Positions 41,848 through 50,666 of a stretch of DNA of 64,000 bases are shown here, piece by piece. The notes under the pieces are model-generated. The model made no database searches. It had not been told where the DNA came from and was given only the letters and a program-made list of their open reading frames with translations. Numbering within the stretch: the stretch's first letter is position 1; each line of letters begins with the position of its first letter. Source of the stretch: Desulfobacterales bacterium (GTDB lineage: Bacteria; Desulfobacterota; Desulfobacteria; Desulfobacterales; JAEINQ01); the NCBI GenBank assembly GCA_016342285.1, contig JAEINQ010000017.1, forward strand, positions 30,869 to 94,868, given 5' to 3'. A program made the translations under genes and the position numbers.

Positions 41848-42864
41848 ATGAACAAAATGGAGCCCAAGGGAGAAACGCCGTCGCGGCTGGTGGTTGGGGT
41901 GGGGTCGGCCCTAGTGGATATTCTGGTTCATGAAGAGGATGCTTTTCTTCAACGAATCGGAGCCATCAAAGGGGGGATGACCTATGTGGACAAGGACCAT
42001 ATCGATCATGTCCTGACCCTGACAGCCTCAAAGCCCCAAATTGTGCCCGGCGGATCGGCGTGCAATACCGCGGTTGGTGTCGGAAAACTCGGTGGGCAGG
42101 CCCGCTTTGTCGGCAAGAGCGGTAGCGGTGACATGGGCCGATTTCTCGAGGCCGGCCTTCGCGGCAATCATGTGGATCCGGTCCTTTTCAAGTCTCCGTC
42201 CCCCACTGGACGGGTGCTGTCCGTGATTACACCCGATGCCCAGCGGTCCATGCTCACCTTTCTCGGCGCCGCTGCCGAGGCCCTGCCGGAAGAGGTCGCC
42301 TCCGGCTGTCTCGACGGGGCCGCCATCGTCCACATCGAAGGCTATCTGCTTTTTAATCCGGCATTGATCCGCTCCGCGCTGACCGTGGCCAAGGCGGTCG
42401 GCGCCCTGATTTCCCTGGATCTGGCCAGTTACAACGTGGTGGAGGCGTCCCGGGAGATGTTGGATGATCTGGTGGATGATTTTGTGGACATTCTCATCGC
42501 CAACGAGGACGAGGCCCGAGCCTTTACCGGCCACAGCGACGAGGAAAAGGCCATCGCAGCGCTCGGCCAAAGGGCTGATATCGCGGTGCTCAAGGTTGGC
42601 CCCCGGGGCAGTTATGTCGCCGCATCGGGTAAGGTTTGCCGTGTGTCGCCGCTGGGGCCCGGAACGGCGGTGGATACCACCGGTGCCGGGGATTTGTGGG
42701 CATCGGGTTTTCTGTTTGGGCTGGTCAGCGGTTACCCGCTGGAACGATGCGGTGAGCTGGGCTCGGCCTGTGGATATGAAGTCTGCCAGGTGGTCGGCGC
42801 CGCCATTCCCGAAGAGGGGTGGGCGCGCATTCGAAGAGACTTTTTACTGCGCCGTCAATCTTGA
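41848..42864 (+). CDS. PfkB-family kinase (adenosine kinase-like)
   Basis: 338 residues. VGVGSALVDILVHEEDAFL opens the fold, PGGSACNTAVGVGKLGGQARFVGK is PfkB signature 1, and AVDTTGAGDLWASGFLFGL (about 275-293) holds the catalytic Asp and anion hole of signature 2. The sequence resembles adenosine kinase-like members more than ribokinase or fructokinase. It phosphorylates a nucleoside or sugar; adenosine is the best guess. Confidence 0.88.
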   Translation: MNKMEPKGETPSRLVVGVGSALVDILVHEEDAFLQRIGAIKGGMTYVDKDHIDHVLTLTASKPQIVPGGSACNTAVGVGKLGGQARFVGKSGSGDMGRFLEAGLRGNHVDPVLFKSPSPTGRVLSVITPDAQRSMLTFLGAAAEALPEEVASGCLDGAAIVHIEGYLLFNPALIRSALTVAKAVGALISLDLASYNVVEASREMLDDLVDDFVDILIANEDEARAFTGHSDEEKAIAALGQRADIAVLKVGPRGSYVAASGKVCRVSPLGPGTAVDTTGAGDLWASGFLFGLVSGYPLERCGELGSACGYEVCQVVGAAIPEEGWARIRRDFLLRRQS

Positions 42865-42869
42865 TGCGC

Positions 42870-42976
42870 TCGTAAAAATTTTTTGTCTACCACAGAGCAC
42901 ACTGAGATCACAGAGATAACTTGATTATATCAATGACAATTCTCCGTGTGCTCCGTGATCTCTGTGGTTAAAAAAA
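42870..42976. repeat. Dispersed inverted repeat with ACCACAGAG/CTCTGTGGT ends
   Basis: ACCACAGAGCACACTGAGATC on the left is mirrored by GTGATCTCTGTGGT on the right around an AT-rich centre. It sits between the PfkB kinase and the TPR protein. Same family as 15686-15810 and 29148-29265. Confidence 0.8.
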
Positions 42977-43019
42977 GACTCTTTTAGAGTTGACACGTTT
43001 AATTGGCACGGGAGGATCA

Positions 43020-43700
43020 ATGGCAAAGAAAGTATCGCGAAAACAGCTTCTCAAGGAGCCGGACCAATTTCTCACCTTCTCCAGTCGAATGCTCAATTTT
43101 GCCGGTCAATACCGGAATCGAATCCTGTGGGGCACGGTTTCCTTTTTTGGTTTGATCATCGCCATCGCTCTGGTTAATTTTATCTCAAGCCGGGCCGAAA
43201 CCCGGGCTTTTGCCTTGCTGGATCAGGCAACGGGCCGTTATGAGGCGGCCTTGGCCAAGGACGGGCCGGAAAAAGCCCTGGAGGCGGCATCTGGTGATTT
43301 TCAGAAGCTTTTCGACGATTATACCAGCCAGGCCGGTGGACAAATGGCCCGGGTCGTTTTTGCCGATGCCTGTTTCCGCGGGGGCAACATCGACCGGGCG
43401 GTCTCGCTATATACCGATGCCCTGGTCGATTACGCCGACCAGCCTTTCTACCTGAACCGGATTCGTGCCAGCCTGGCCCTTGCCCTGGTTCAGAAAAAGG
43501 ATTTCAAAACGGCCGCCGAGCAGTTCGAACAGGTCGTTCAGGGGGGGAGGGGCATGACGGACGAGGCCCTGTTCCATCTGGGAATGCTCTACGCCCGAAT
43601 GGGCGAGGCGGACAAGAGCCGGCGCAGTTTTGACAAAATCGTTGCTGAGCACGCCGATTCTATTTACCTGGAACTGGCCAAGGCAGGGGCAAAAGGATAG
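43020..43700 (+). CDS. Single-pass membrane TPR protein (YfgM-like)
   Basis: 226 residues behind GGGAGGATCA. A short cytoplasmic N-terminus, one membrane helix (about residues 36-58) and a TPR-rich domain outside the cytoplasm (NIDRAVSLYTDALVDYADQP, KDFKTAAEQFEQVVQ, YARMGEADKSRRSFDKIVAEH). This is the layout of YfgM-type proteins tied to envelope folding or to division. No partner genes here specify the role. Confidence 0.8.
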   Translation: MAKKVSRKQLLKEPDQFLTFSSRMLNFAGQYRNRILWGTVSFFGLIIAIALVNFISSRAETRAFALLDQATGRYEAALAKDGPEKALEAASGDFQKLFDDYTSQAGGQMARVVFADACFRGGNIDRAVSLYTDALVDYADQPFYLNRIRASLALALVQKKDFKTAAEQFEQVVQGGRGMTDEALFHLGMLYARMGEADKSRRSFDKIVAEHADSIYLELAKAGAKG

Positions 43701-43797
43701 CCAACGGAGGGCAGGCTGCGTCTATGGCCGCCCTTTTCCGCCTATGCGAGATTGTGCGGCCTTTTCGCCGCGCATCATGTATTGGTGACTGCGCCTG

Positions 43798-45180
43798 TCA
43801 GGATCGCGAACCGATATCCAGCTTGAATTTTTTGATCTTCTGGTTCAGCCCGCTCTTCCCGATGCCCAATAGCTCCGCGGCTCGGGACTGAACGTTGTCG
43901 GACAGCTTCAGGGCCCGTAGGATCATCCGCTTTTCAATCTCGACCAGGGTTTCAGCCAGGTTGGCATTGGCCGGAATGCCATCGAGATGCATAGTGTTGT
44001 CGGCATTGTCCCGAAAATCCCGGGGCAAATCCGACACGCGGATGGTATCGCTGGCGCACAGAATCATCGCCCGCTCAATGACATTTTCCAGTTCCCGCAC
44101 ATTTCCCGGCCAGTTATAATCGTGGAACAGGCGCTCGACTTCAGTGTCCAGGCCGATGACCGGAATACTCGCAGTCCGCTCAGGCGCATATTTTTTGATA
44201 AAATGGTTGCAGAGTGGGCGGATGTCCTCCTGGCGCGTGGTCAGTGACGGCAGGTCGATATGGACGACGTTGAGTCGGTAGTAGAGGTCCTCACGGAAAC
44301 GTCCGGCCAGCATTTCCTTTTTCAATTGCTTGTTGGTGGCGGCCAGGACACGGATATCCACGGCCATGGGTTTGATACCCCCGACCCTTTCGATGGTCCG
44401 TTCCTGGAGGACGCGCAGCAGTTTGACCTGCAGGTTTTGGGTGAGTTCGCCGATTTCGTCAAGAAAGAGCGTCCCTCCTTCAGCCAGTTCGAAACGCCCT
44501 TTTTTCATGGCCACCGCCCCGGTAAAGGCCCCCCTCTCATGGCCGAAGAGTTCGCTTTCCAACAGGCTTTCGGCCAGGGCCGAACAGTTTACCGCCACGA
44601 AAGGCTTTTCGCGGCGCGGACTGTTGAAATGGATCGATTTGGCCACCAGTTCCTTACCTGTTCCGCTCTCTCCTTCGATGAGCACCGTCGCCGACGCCGG
44701 CGCAACCTTGCGGATGGTTTCAAAGACGTCGCGCATGGGCTTGCTCTTGCCGATGAGATTGCCGAACCGGTACTGGGATTCGACGGCGTTTCTCAACTGC
44801 CGGTTCTCTTTGATCACCCGGAACATGTCGGTGGCCTTGCGAACATAAAGAATCATCTGCTCGTTGTCGAAAGGCTTGAGAATATAGCTGTAGGCACCTT
44901 TTTGCATGGCCTCCACGGCCTTTTCCACGGTGCCGTGGGCCGTCATCATGATGACCGGAAGGTCGGCGTCCTCGGCCTTGATCCGTTCCAACAACTGAAC
45001 GCCGTCCATGCCGGGCATCCGCATGTCGGTCAGCACCAGGTCCACATCGGAATATTTCAGGACCTGGAGCGCTTGTGGGCCGCTGTTGGCGGTCAGGGTT
45101 TCATACCCCTCGTCTTCCAGCACGGCGCTGAGGATCAGCGGGTAATTTTTTTCGTCATCGACAATCAGTACGGTTTCCAT
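43798..45180 (-). CDS. NtrC-family sigma-54 response regulator
   Basis: 460 residues from the ATG at 45180 (AGG and GGAG upstream; an ATG at 45195 is possible). Receiver domain with DDE (about residues 8-10), phosphoacceptor in LVLTDMRMPGMDG (about 52) and K in YILKPF; AAA+ domain with GESGTGKELVA, FGHERGAFTGA, GTLFLDEIGEL and WPGNVRELENVI; C-terminal Fis-type HTH RAAELLGIGKSGLNQKIKKF. Its kinase lies upstream on the same strand, separated by a MITE-like element. Proximity to pilMNOPQ suggests a PilR-like role but this is not certain. Confidence 0.93.
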   Translation of the reverse strand: METVLIVDDEKNYPLILSAVLEDEGYETLTANSGPQALQVLKYSDVDLVLTDMRMPGMDGVQLLERIKAEDADLPVIMMTAHGTVEKAVEAMQKGAYSYILKPFDNEQMILYVRKATDMFRVIKENRQLRNAVESQYRFGNLIGKSKPMRDVFETIRKVAPASATVLIEGESGTGKELVAKSIHFNSPRREKPFVAVNCSALAESLLESELFGHERGAFTGAVAMKKGRFELAEGGTLFLDEIGELTQNLQVKLLRVLQERTIERVGGIKPMAVDIRVLAATNKQLKKEMLAGRFREDLYYRLNVVHIDLPSLTTRQEDIRPLCNHFIKKYAPERTASIPVIGLDTEVERLFHDYNWPGNVRELENVIERAMILCASDTIRVSDLPRDFRDNADNTMHLDGIPANANLAETLVEIEKRMILRALKLSDNVQSRAAELLGIGKSGLNQKIKKFKLDIGSRS

Positions 45181-45199
45181 TGACCTATGCTCCATTTTC

Positions 45200-45366
45200 G
45201 TAACTGTTCACGGGGACGAAAGGATCAAAAAGTTCCAATCCCTTGCACGGTAAGCGTTTACAGGGTGCCGTAGATGCGAGGCGCCGGGCATGCAGACGTA
45301 CTCTATTGTACTTCAAATGCCCGGGAACAAAGTCACGCCTCGGCGTGATGCCCTGTGAACGCTTAC
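45200..45366 (+). mobile_element. Composite MITE-like element with IS66-like termini (copy 2)
   Basis: GTAACTGTTCACGGGG (45200) opens an outer block. The core GTAAGCGTTTACAGGGTGCC (from 45250) to the complementary CCCTGTGAACGCTTAC (ending 45366) matches copy 1 at 23645-23803 along almost its whole length. No coding capacity and no clear target duplication. It lies exactly between kinase and regulator genes, and its right end provides the kinase stop codon. Confidence 0.85.
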
Positions 45367-46784
45367 CCATTTTCAATGGGAAGTTCAACGGTGACGGAGG
45401 CGCCGACCGTTTCGCGGTTTCCGATGACAATGGTTCCGTTGTGGGCCTGAATGATGTTTTTCACGATGCCAAGCCCCAGGCCGGTACCCTGCTCCTTGGT
45501 GGTGAAAAACGGATCCCAAATCTTCTCCTGAGGTGCTTCGGTGATGCCTGGCCCCTGGTCTTCGATGGTCAGACGGATACACTCGTCGACCCGGTGCAGC
45601 GAAATGCGGATTTCGCCCCCTTCGGGCATGGCCTGCATGGCGTTGATCAGCAGGTTCAAAAATGCCTGGTAGAGCAGGGCGGCATCCCCAGGGATTTCGG
45701 GGATCGATGCCCCAATGTCCCGGGTAACCGTATATCCGGAGGTCTTGAACGGATTGTCGAGAAAGGAAAGATTTTTCTGAATCACCTTGTCGACGCGGCA
45801 GGGCCCCAGGTTCGGGTTGATGGGACGGGCAAAGCTGAGAAAATCAGTAATGATGTTGTTCAGGCGATCCGATTCCTCGACGATGATGTCCAGAAAGGTG
45901 TTGGACGGATCAATGGCAGCCATTTTTTTCTTGAGCAATGCCGCCGAGCTACTGATGATCCCCAGGGGGTTGCGAATTTCGTGGGACACACCGGCCACCA
46001 TTTCGCCCAGCGATGACAGGTGCTGGGCCCGGCTGAGCTTGTCCTTGAGTCGAAGCCGCTCCAGTGCCCGCCGTTCGATAATCTTTTCGCCTCGGTTGAC
46101 CACCAGAACCATACACAGAAACAACAGCCCCATGACCCCGGTGAGGGTGACGATGACCAGGATTTGAAATTTGAAGATGGCGTGGTAGTCTTCGGACATG
46201 TCCTGAACGATTTCAACGACGCCCAGCACCGGACCGGACAGCCGCGAGATGCGCTGTTCGGCCCGAAGGGGAGCGAATGTGACCAAATTGCTGTCGCGGG
46301 AAAAGCCCAGCAGAACCTCCCAGAAGTTGCCCCGCTGGACCAGTTTGGACGTGCGGTTTCCCTTGATGGCCTCCTGATAGAAGCTGCCGCCCCAACCGCG
46401 CTTGCCCACCATGGCGGCATCGAAGCTGTAGGAGATGGTGTTGTCCATGTCGTATATATTGACATTTTCAACCTTGAAGCTGTGAAGTGTGCTGCGCACC
46501 ACCCGGTCCATCCGGTCGAACTGTTCCTTGTCCCTGAGCTGGATTTTTCCGTATTTGAGCGCTACCGGAAAGATGAACTGGAGAAATACCTGGTGATTGA
46601 GGTTTTCAATGAGAAGCTGGGCATAATCTTCGCTCTTTTGAAGTTGCATGTTTCTGGCCCAGTGGGTGTTGAGCAGGGAGAGCACGAGAATGCCCAGAAA
46701 GATGAAAAACAGGCTGGTGTAGGTGAAATATTTGACCAATCTGAAGGGCTTGGTTCTTTCTTCCTGAAACTGACGAACGGTCAT
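45363..46784 (-). CDS. Two-component sensor histidine kinase (partner of the NtrC-type regulator)
   Basis: 473 residues. Membrane helices at about 19-41 and 216-236 flank a periplasmic sensor of about 170 residues. HisKA has the phosphorylated His in MVAGVSHEIRNPLGIISSS (about residue 268). The HATPase domain follows with NLLINAMQAMPEGG, IEDQGPGI and TKEQGTGLGLGIVKNII. The protein ends SVTVELPIENG, where the stop TAA is formed by the end of the adjacent MITE-like element. The fold is complete, so activity is expected. Confidence 0.93.
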   Translation of the reverse strand: MTVRQFQEERTKPFRLVKYFTYTSLFFIFLGILVLSLLNTHWARNMQLQKSEDYAQLLIENLNHQVFLQFIFPVALKYGKIQLRDKEQFDRMDRVVRSTLHSFKVENVNIYDMDNTISYSFDAAMVGKRGWGGSFYQEAIKGNRTSKLVQRGNFWEVLLGFSRDSNLVTFAPLRAEQRISRLSGPVLGVVEIVQDMSEDYHAIFKFQILVIVTLTGVMGLLFLCMVLVVNRGEKIIERRALERLRLKDKLSRAQHLSSLGEMVAGVSHEIRNPLGIISSSAALLKKKMAAIDPSNTFLDIIVEESDRLNNIITDFLSFARPINPNLGPCRVDKVIQKNLSFLDNPFKTSGYTVTRDIGASIPEIPGDAALLYQAFLNLLINAMQAMPEGGEIRISLHRVDECIRLTIEDQGPGITEAPQEKIWDPFFTTKEQGTGLGLGIVKNIIQAHNGTIVIGNRETVGASVTVELPIENG

Positions 46785-47300
46785 GACGGTTCCCGGCGCG
46801 GTGCAGGTTTTGGTTTGTCTCGGGGGCGATGATACCCCCTAAAGGTGCATCACCCGGTCAGATTGTAAAAAAATATTGAAAAATCAGTTAGATTTGTCCA
46901 GCGTATAGTGAAAGAGAGGTTCAAAGTCAAGCTCCTTCCCCGGGAGCCCAAAGCCTGGTGCTGGTTATTTACTTTGGAGACGATTCCCGGGCGGGGTAAA
47001 TCGATTGCGTCCGGCCGAATTGCGGCCGTGAGGGGAAGAAATCCCGGCCATGGGTCCTTTTGGGTCCGGGACGGACAAATTTTTTCACCTCAATTTATAC
47101 AATATCTTGTGAATCCCAAAAAAATATAGCACAATATAAGGTAATTGGATATAATATATGTATAATTAAGCATAATTTTCCTTGACATGCTAATTCTTTG
47201 TCTGAATAATGCCACCATATGGCCATGTTTCGAGCCGGAAAATTCACGGACAAATGATATTCTGGCTCCCGTTTTTCTTTCCTCTAACATTTGGCCCAAG
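46785..47300. other. Divergent intergenic region (516 bp)
   Basis: Lies between the minus-strand kinase and the plus-strand HTH/pil genes. The left part is GC-rich without features I recognise. From about 47090 to 47210 it becomes strongly AT-rich (ATATAATATATGTATAATTA), ending in the promoter at 47182-47210. No gene is supported. Confidence 0.5.
47182..47210 (+). promoter_or_regulatory. Sigma-70-type promoter for the HTH-pilMNOPQ operon
   Basis: TTGACA (47182-47187), a 17-base spacer and AATAAT (47205-47210), at the end of an AT-rich stretch and about 90 bases before the HTH gene. Confidence 0.6.
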
Positions 47301-47507
47301 ATGATTTCCATGAGTCCCAATACTTTAAAACAGATCAGAGAATCGCTCTTGGTAAGCAAAGCCGAGCTGGCGCGCAAGGCCAAGGTTTCTCCCATCACCA
47401 TTTCCCGAATCGAAAAGGGATTGCCTTGCCGCATGGAGACCCAGCGGAAGATTCTTCTGGCTCTGGAGTTGCAGCTCTCTGACAAAGACAAAATATTCGG
47501 AAGTTAA
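47301..47507 (+). CDS. Small XRE-type HTH protein at the head of the pil operon
   Basis: 68 residues from the ATG at 47301 (or 65 from 47310). Nearly the whole protein is a lambda-repressor-like HTH: LKQIRESLLVSKAELARKAKVS, TISRIEKG and TQRKILLALEL. The stop is nine bases before pilM, so it is probably co-transcribed. The frame is open to 47187, but that would begin inside the promoter. Target unknown; possibly an operon autoregulator. Confidence 0.85.
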   Translation: MISMSPNTLKQIRESLLVSKAELARKAKVSPITISRIEKGLPCRMETQRKILLALELQLSDKDKIFGS

Positions 47508-47516
47508 GGTTGCGCC

Positions 47517-48572
47517 ATGTTTTTCGGAAAAAAAATCAATCTGGTCGGCCTCGATATCGGCTCCAAGTCCATCAAGGCCGGTGAAGTGCTCGAAACCAAG
47601 ACCGGTCGCAGTTTGAGAAAGTTCGGCATGATCGACATTGCCCCCGGGGTCATTGAGGACGGTGCCATCAAGGATGCCGATGCGGCTTCCCAGGCCATTA
47701 AAGAGCTGTTCAAGTCGAACGGCATCAAGGATCAGAATGTGGCCATTTCCGTCGGTGGTTACTCGGTGATCGTCAAGAAGATCAACGTCCAGAAGATGAC
47801 CGAGGCCGAACTCCAGGAGACCATCAACTTCGAGGCCGAACAATACATCCCTTTTGATATCAACGATGTCAACCTGGACTTTCAGATTCTGGGTGAGAAC
47901 GAACACAATTCGAATCAGATGAATGTTCTGCTTGTGGCGGCCAAGAAGGACATGATCGCTGAATACATCGACCTGATCAACCGGGCCGGTCTTAATCCGT
48001 GCCTGATCGATGTCGATGCCTTTGCCCTTCAGAACAACTACGAGTTCAACTATCATCCGGAAGACGAGAGCGTGGCGCTGATTGATATCGGAGCCAGTAA
48101 AACCTCCTTGAACATTTTAAAGGGGGCCGATTCGGTGTTCATGCGCGATGTCTCCCTCGGGTGCAGTCAGGTCAACCAGAAGATTGTGGCATTGATTGAC
48201 TGCTCCCCGGAAGAAGCCGAACAGATCAAACAGAGCGAGCACAGTGAAAGCATTGCAGCGGAAGACCTCAGAGGGATTGTCTCGTCCGTTGTCGCCGACT
48301 GGTGCGCTGAAATTCGCCGCGCCCTGGACTTTTTTTATTCCACGGACCCGGACGACAACATCAAGCACATTGTTTTGAGCGGCGGGGGCGCCAATATCGC
48401 GGAGTTTCGTCAGTTGCTCGCGGTGGAGACTTCAACGGAAGTCGACATCATCGACCCCTTTCAGGCCTTTGAGATTGACGACGGCCAGTTCGACGCGTCG
48501 TATCTGAAACAAATTGCTCCCCAGGCAGCCATCTGCCTCGGGCTGGCCCTTAGGAAAGTGGACGACAAATGA
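47517..48572 (+). CDS. pilM: Type IV pilus assembly protein PilM
   Basis: 351 residues. An actin-like ATPase: VGLDIGSKSIKAGEVL (phosphate 1), KINVQKMTEAELQETINFEAEQYIPFDINDV, ALIDIGASKTSLNIL (phosphate 2) and IVLSGGGANIAEFRQLL (adenosine motif). It sits on the cytoplasmic face of the pilus machine and binds the PilN N-terminus. Its stop overlaps the pilN start by four bases. Confidence 0.95.
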   Translation: MFFGKKINLVGLDIGSKSIKAGEVLETKTGRSLRKFGMIDIAPGVIEDGAIKDADAASQAIKELFKSNGIKDQNVAISVGGYSVIVKKINVQKMTEAELQETINFEAEQYIPFDINDVNLDFQILGENEHNSNQMNVLLVAAKKDMIAEYIDLINRAGLNPCLIDVDAFALQNNYEFNYHPEDESVALIDIGASKTSLNILKGADSVFMRDVSLGCSQVNQKIVALIDCSPEEAEQIKQSEHSESIAAEDLRGIVSSVVADWCAEIRRALDFFYSTDPDDNIKHIVLSGGGANIAEFRQLLAVETSTEVDIIDPFQAFEIDDGQFDASYLKQIAPQAAICLGLALRKVDDK

Positions 48573-49174
48573 TACGCATAAACCTGCTGCCTTTTCGAGC
48601 GGCGCGGAAAAAAGAAAACGTTCGACGACAGATCTCGATTTTTTTCCTGTCTGTTTTCCTGCTTGCCGTCGCCATGCTCTACTACAATTCCATTTTGGCC
48701 GATCAGCAGGCGGATCTTGAGAAATCCGTTGCCAGCATCCAAACGGAAATTAAGACGTACGACAAGGACAACCGGGAAATCGCAGTCCTGAAAAAAAAGC
48801 TTGCAACACTGGAAAAGAAGACCACGGTGATTGAAGACCTCACCCTGAGCCGGGAAGAGGCCGTGCGGTTGCTGGATGTCATGACCCGGGTGGTGGTGGA
48901 CAAGCGGATGTGGCTGACCAGTTTTCGTGCATCCGGGACTGGTATCAACCTGTCCGGAACTGCTCTGGACAACAAGACCATCGCGGATTTCATGACCCGG
49001 CTGGAAGATTCGCCCCGATTTACGTCGGTTCGCCTCAAATCGTCCCAGCAGCAAAAGGTCAAGGGGCTCAATTTGAAAAAATTCGATATTTCCTGCAGCC
49101 TGGTCACCCTGGCCAAGCTTAAAAAGCAGGAAGCGGATAAAAAGGCGAAGCTAAAGCAGAAAAAGAAGGCCTAG
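48569..49174 (+). CDS. pilN: Type IV pilus assembly protein PilN
   Basis: 201 residues. The PilM-binding N-terminus IRINLLPFRAARKKE (residues 2-16) is followed by one membrane helix (about 23-43), a coiled coil (about 45-95) and a ferredoxin-like periplasmic part with MWLTSFRASGTGINLSGTA. The C-terminus is lysine-rich. It forms the inner-membrane alignment complex with PilO. Confidence 0.93.
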   Translation: MIRINLLPFRAARKKENVRRQISIFFLSVFLLAVAMLYYNSILADQQADLEKSVASIQTEIKTYDKDNREIAVLKKKLATLEKKTTVIEDLTLSREEAVRLLDVMTRVVVDKRMWLTSFRASGTGINLSGTALDNKTIADFMTRLEDSPRFTSVRLKSSQQQKVKGLNLKKFDISCSLVTLAKLKKQEADKKAKLKQKKKA

Positions 49175-49178
49175 CATC

Positions 49179-49802
49179 ATGAAAAAGCCGAAACTATCTT
49201 TGGAATCCCTGGCACCCTTTTTCGACAAGGTCGAAAAGCTGTCCAAGCTGCAGCGCATTCTGATCTACGGCGGCGTTTTTCTGGTGCTGGTGGGATCGGT
49301 TGTCTATTTTCTGTATCTGCCCAAGATGACCCAAATCGATTCTTTGAAAAAAGAGCAGACCGATCTGGAGGGCAAGCTGGCCGTTGCCAGGAAGAACGCC
49401 AGGCAGCTCCCCGGCCTCAAGAAGAAGATGGCCGCGGCCGAAAGCCGATACCAGGCCGTTATGAAAGCATTGCCCGAAAAGGAGGAAATCCCGTCGCTGC
49501 TGACCAGCGTCTCCCAGTCCGGCACGGATGCCGGTCTGGAGTTTCTCCTCTTTCAACCCAAGGCGGAAGTGAGAAAAGATTTTTATGCTGAGATTCCGGT
49601 GTCGATTCGGGTCGAGGGCAGTTATCACAATGTGGCCATGTTTTTTGATCGGGTGGCGGGTCTGTCGCGGATCGTCAACATCGAGAACATTGTCATGGCG
49701 CCCAAAGGCGCCGATTCGCTGACAACCACCTGTACCGCCGTGACGTATAAATTTGTCGAGCCAGTGAAAACGGCTCCAAAGAAAAAGGGTCGCAGAAAAT
49801 AA
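49179..49802 (+). CDS. pilO: Type IV pilus assembly protein PilO
   Basis: 207 residues. A short cytoplasmic start, a membrane helix (about 28-47, ILIYGGVFLVLVGSVVYFLY), a coiled coil (about 50-90) and a periplasmic ferredoxin-like domain with IPSLLTSVSQSGTDAGLEF and IPVSIRVEGSYHNVAMFFDR, the usual PilO pattern. It lies five bases after pilN. Confidence 0.93.
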   Translation: MKKPKLSLESLAPFFDKVEKLSKLQRILIYGGVFLVLVGSVVYFLYLPKMTQIDSLKKEQTDLEGKLAVARKNARQLPGLKKKMAAAESRYQAVMKALPEKEEIPSLLTSVSQSGTDAGLEFLLFQPKAEVRKDFYAEIPVSIRVEGSYHNVAMFFDRVAGLSRIVNIENIVMAPKGADSLTTTCTAVTYKFVEPVKTAPKKKGRRK

Positions 49803-49816
49803 TAAAGTGACACATC

Positions 49817-50662
49817 ATGATGAAACCGATTGATATCAAACGGTGTCTGGTCTTAGGGGCCTGCCTTCTGGCGGCAGTCACCATGGGGTGCGAAAAAGAG
49901 CCACAAGCGCCTTCGAAACCGAACGTGGTGGTGAAAAAGATCGCCGTTGCCCAGAAGGTGCCGGTAGCTACCGCCAACCCAGCCAAGGCCAAGCCGGCGG
50001 CACCAGAGCCAGCGCCGGCGGCACCAGAGCCAGCGCCGGCCGTCCCATCGGCGAGCCAACCCGACAAGGCGGCCGCATCGGTTCCGGCCCAGGCCGCGGA
50101 AGCCAAATCGACGGCCACGGCAGAATCGGTCACGGCGCCTTCGGCCGGGGGGATGTCTGCCGGATCGGGCGTCTCGGAGGCCTTGCCGGTTCCGCCGACC
50201 CCCGAAGGGGTCGCTGCAACAGATGCCCCTATTGCTAAGAAACCTTCAGGTATCGGAGGCTTGGCCATGATGGTTAGGCCGCGGACGTATGATCCCGAAG
50301 GACGCGTCAACCCGTTTACCCCCCTGTTTCAAAAGCAGGCAGAGGCCGAAGAAGAAACAAAAACGGCCAAAGGCAGGCAGCGGCAACCGCGTGTGCCCCA
50401 GACACCGCTGGAGAAGGTGGATCTGGCACAGCTAAAACTGGTGGCGGTCATGCAAATGCAGAGCGGTCCGCGGGCACTGGTGGAAGAGAGCTCCGGCAAG
50501 GGGTATGTGGTCCGCAAGGGAACATATATGGGACTTCACTCCGGACAGGTGGTTGAAATCGCGGGCGACCGGGTGGTCGTTGAAGAAGAGGTGAAAAGCC
50601 TGTTGGGGGATTTCGAAATTAAAAAGCGGGAATTAAAACTTCAGAAACCTCTCGGAGAATAA
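49817..50662 (+). CDS. pilP: Type IV pilus lipoprotein PilP
   Basis: 281 residues. The signal peptide ends in a lipobox (LLAAVTMGC, Cys about residue 25). A long Pro/Ala linker (about 50-145), including two identical 21-base units near 49996-50040 (AAPEPAP twice), precedes the beta-sandwich PilP domain: RVNPFTPLF, LEKVDLAQLKLVAVMQM, ALVEESSGKGYVVRKGTYMG and GDRVVVEEE. It links PilNO to the PilQ secretin. The linker is longer than in many PilP proteins. Confidence 0.92.
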   Translation: MMKPIDIKRCLVLGACLLAAVTMGCEKEPQAPSKPNVVVKKIAVAQKVPVATANPAKAKPAAPEPAPAAPEPAPAVPSASQPDKAAASVPAQAAEAKSTATAESVTAPSAGGMSAGSGVSEALPVPPTPEGVAATDAPIAKKPSGIGGLAMMVRPRTYDPEGRVNPFTPLFQKQAEAEEETKTAKGRQRQPRVPQTPLEKVDLAQLKLVAVMQMQSGPRALVEESSGKGYVVRKGTYMGLHSGQVVEIAGDRVVVEEEVKSLLGDFEIKKRELKLQKPLGE

Positions 50663-50666
50663 ACGC

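Noticed and set aside
42996..43012. Second sigma-54 promoter (TTGGCACGGGAGGATC)
   Set aside because: Has the -24-like TGGCACG but no TTGC at the -12 position; the GGGAGG is the ribosome-binding site of the TPR gene.
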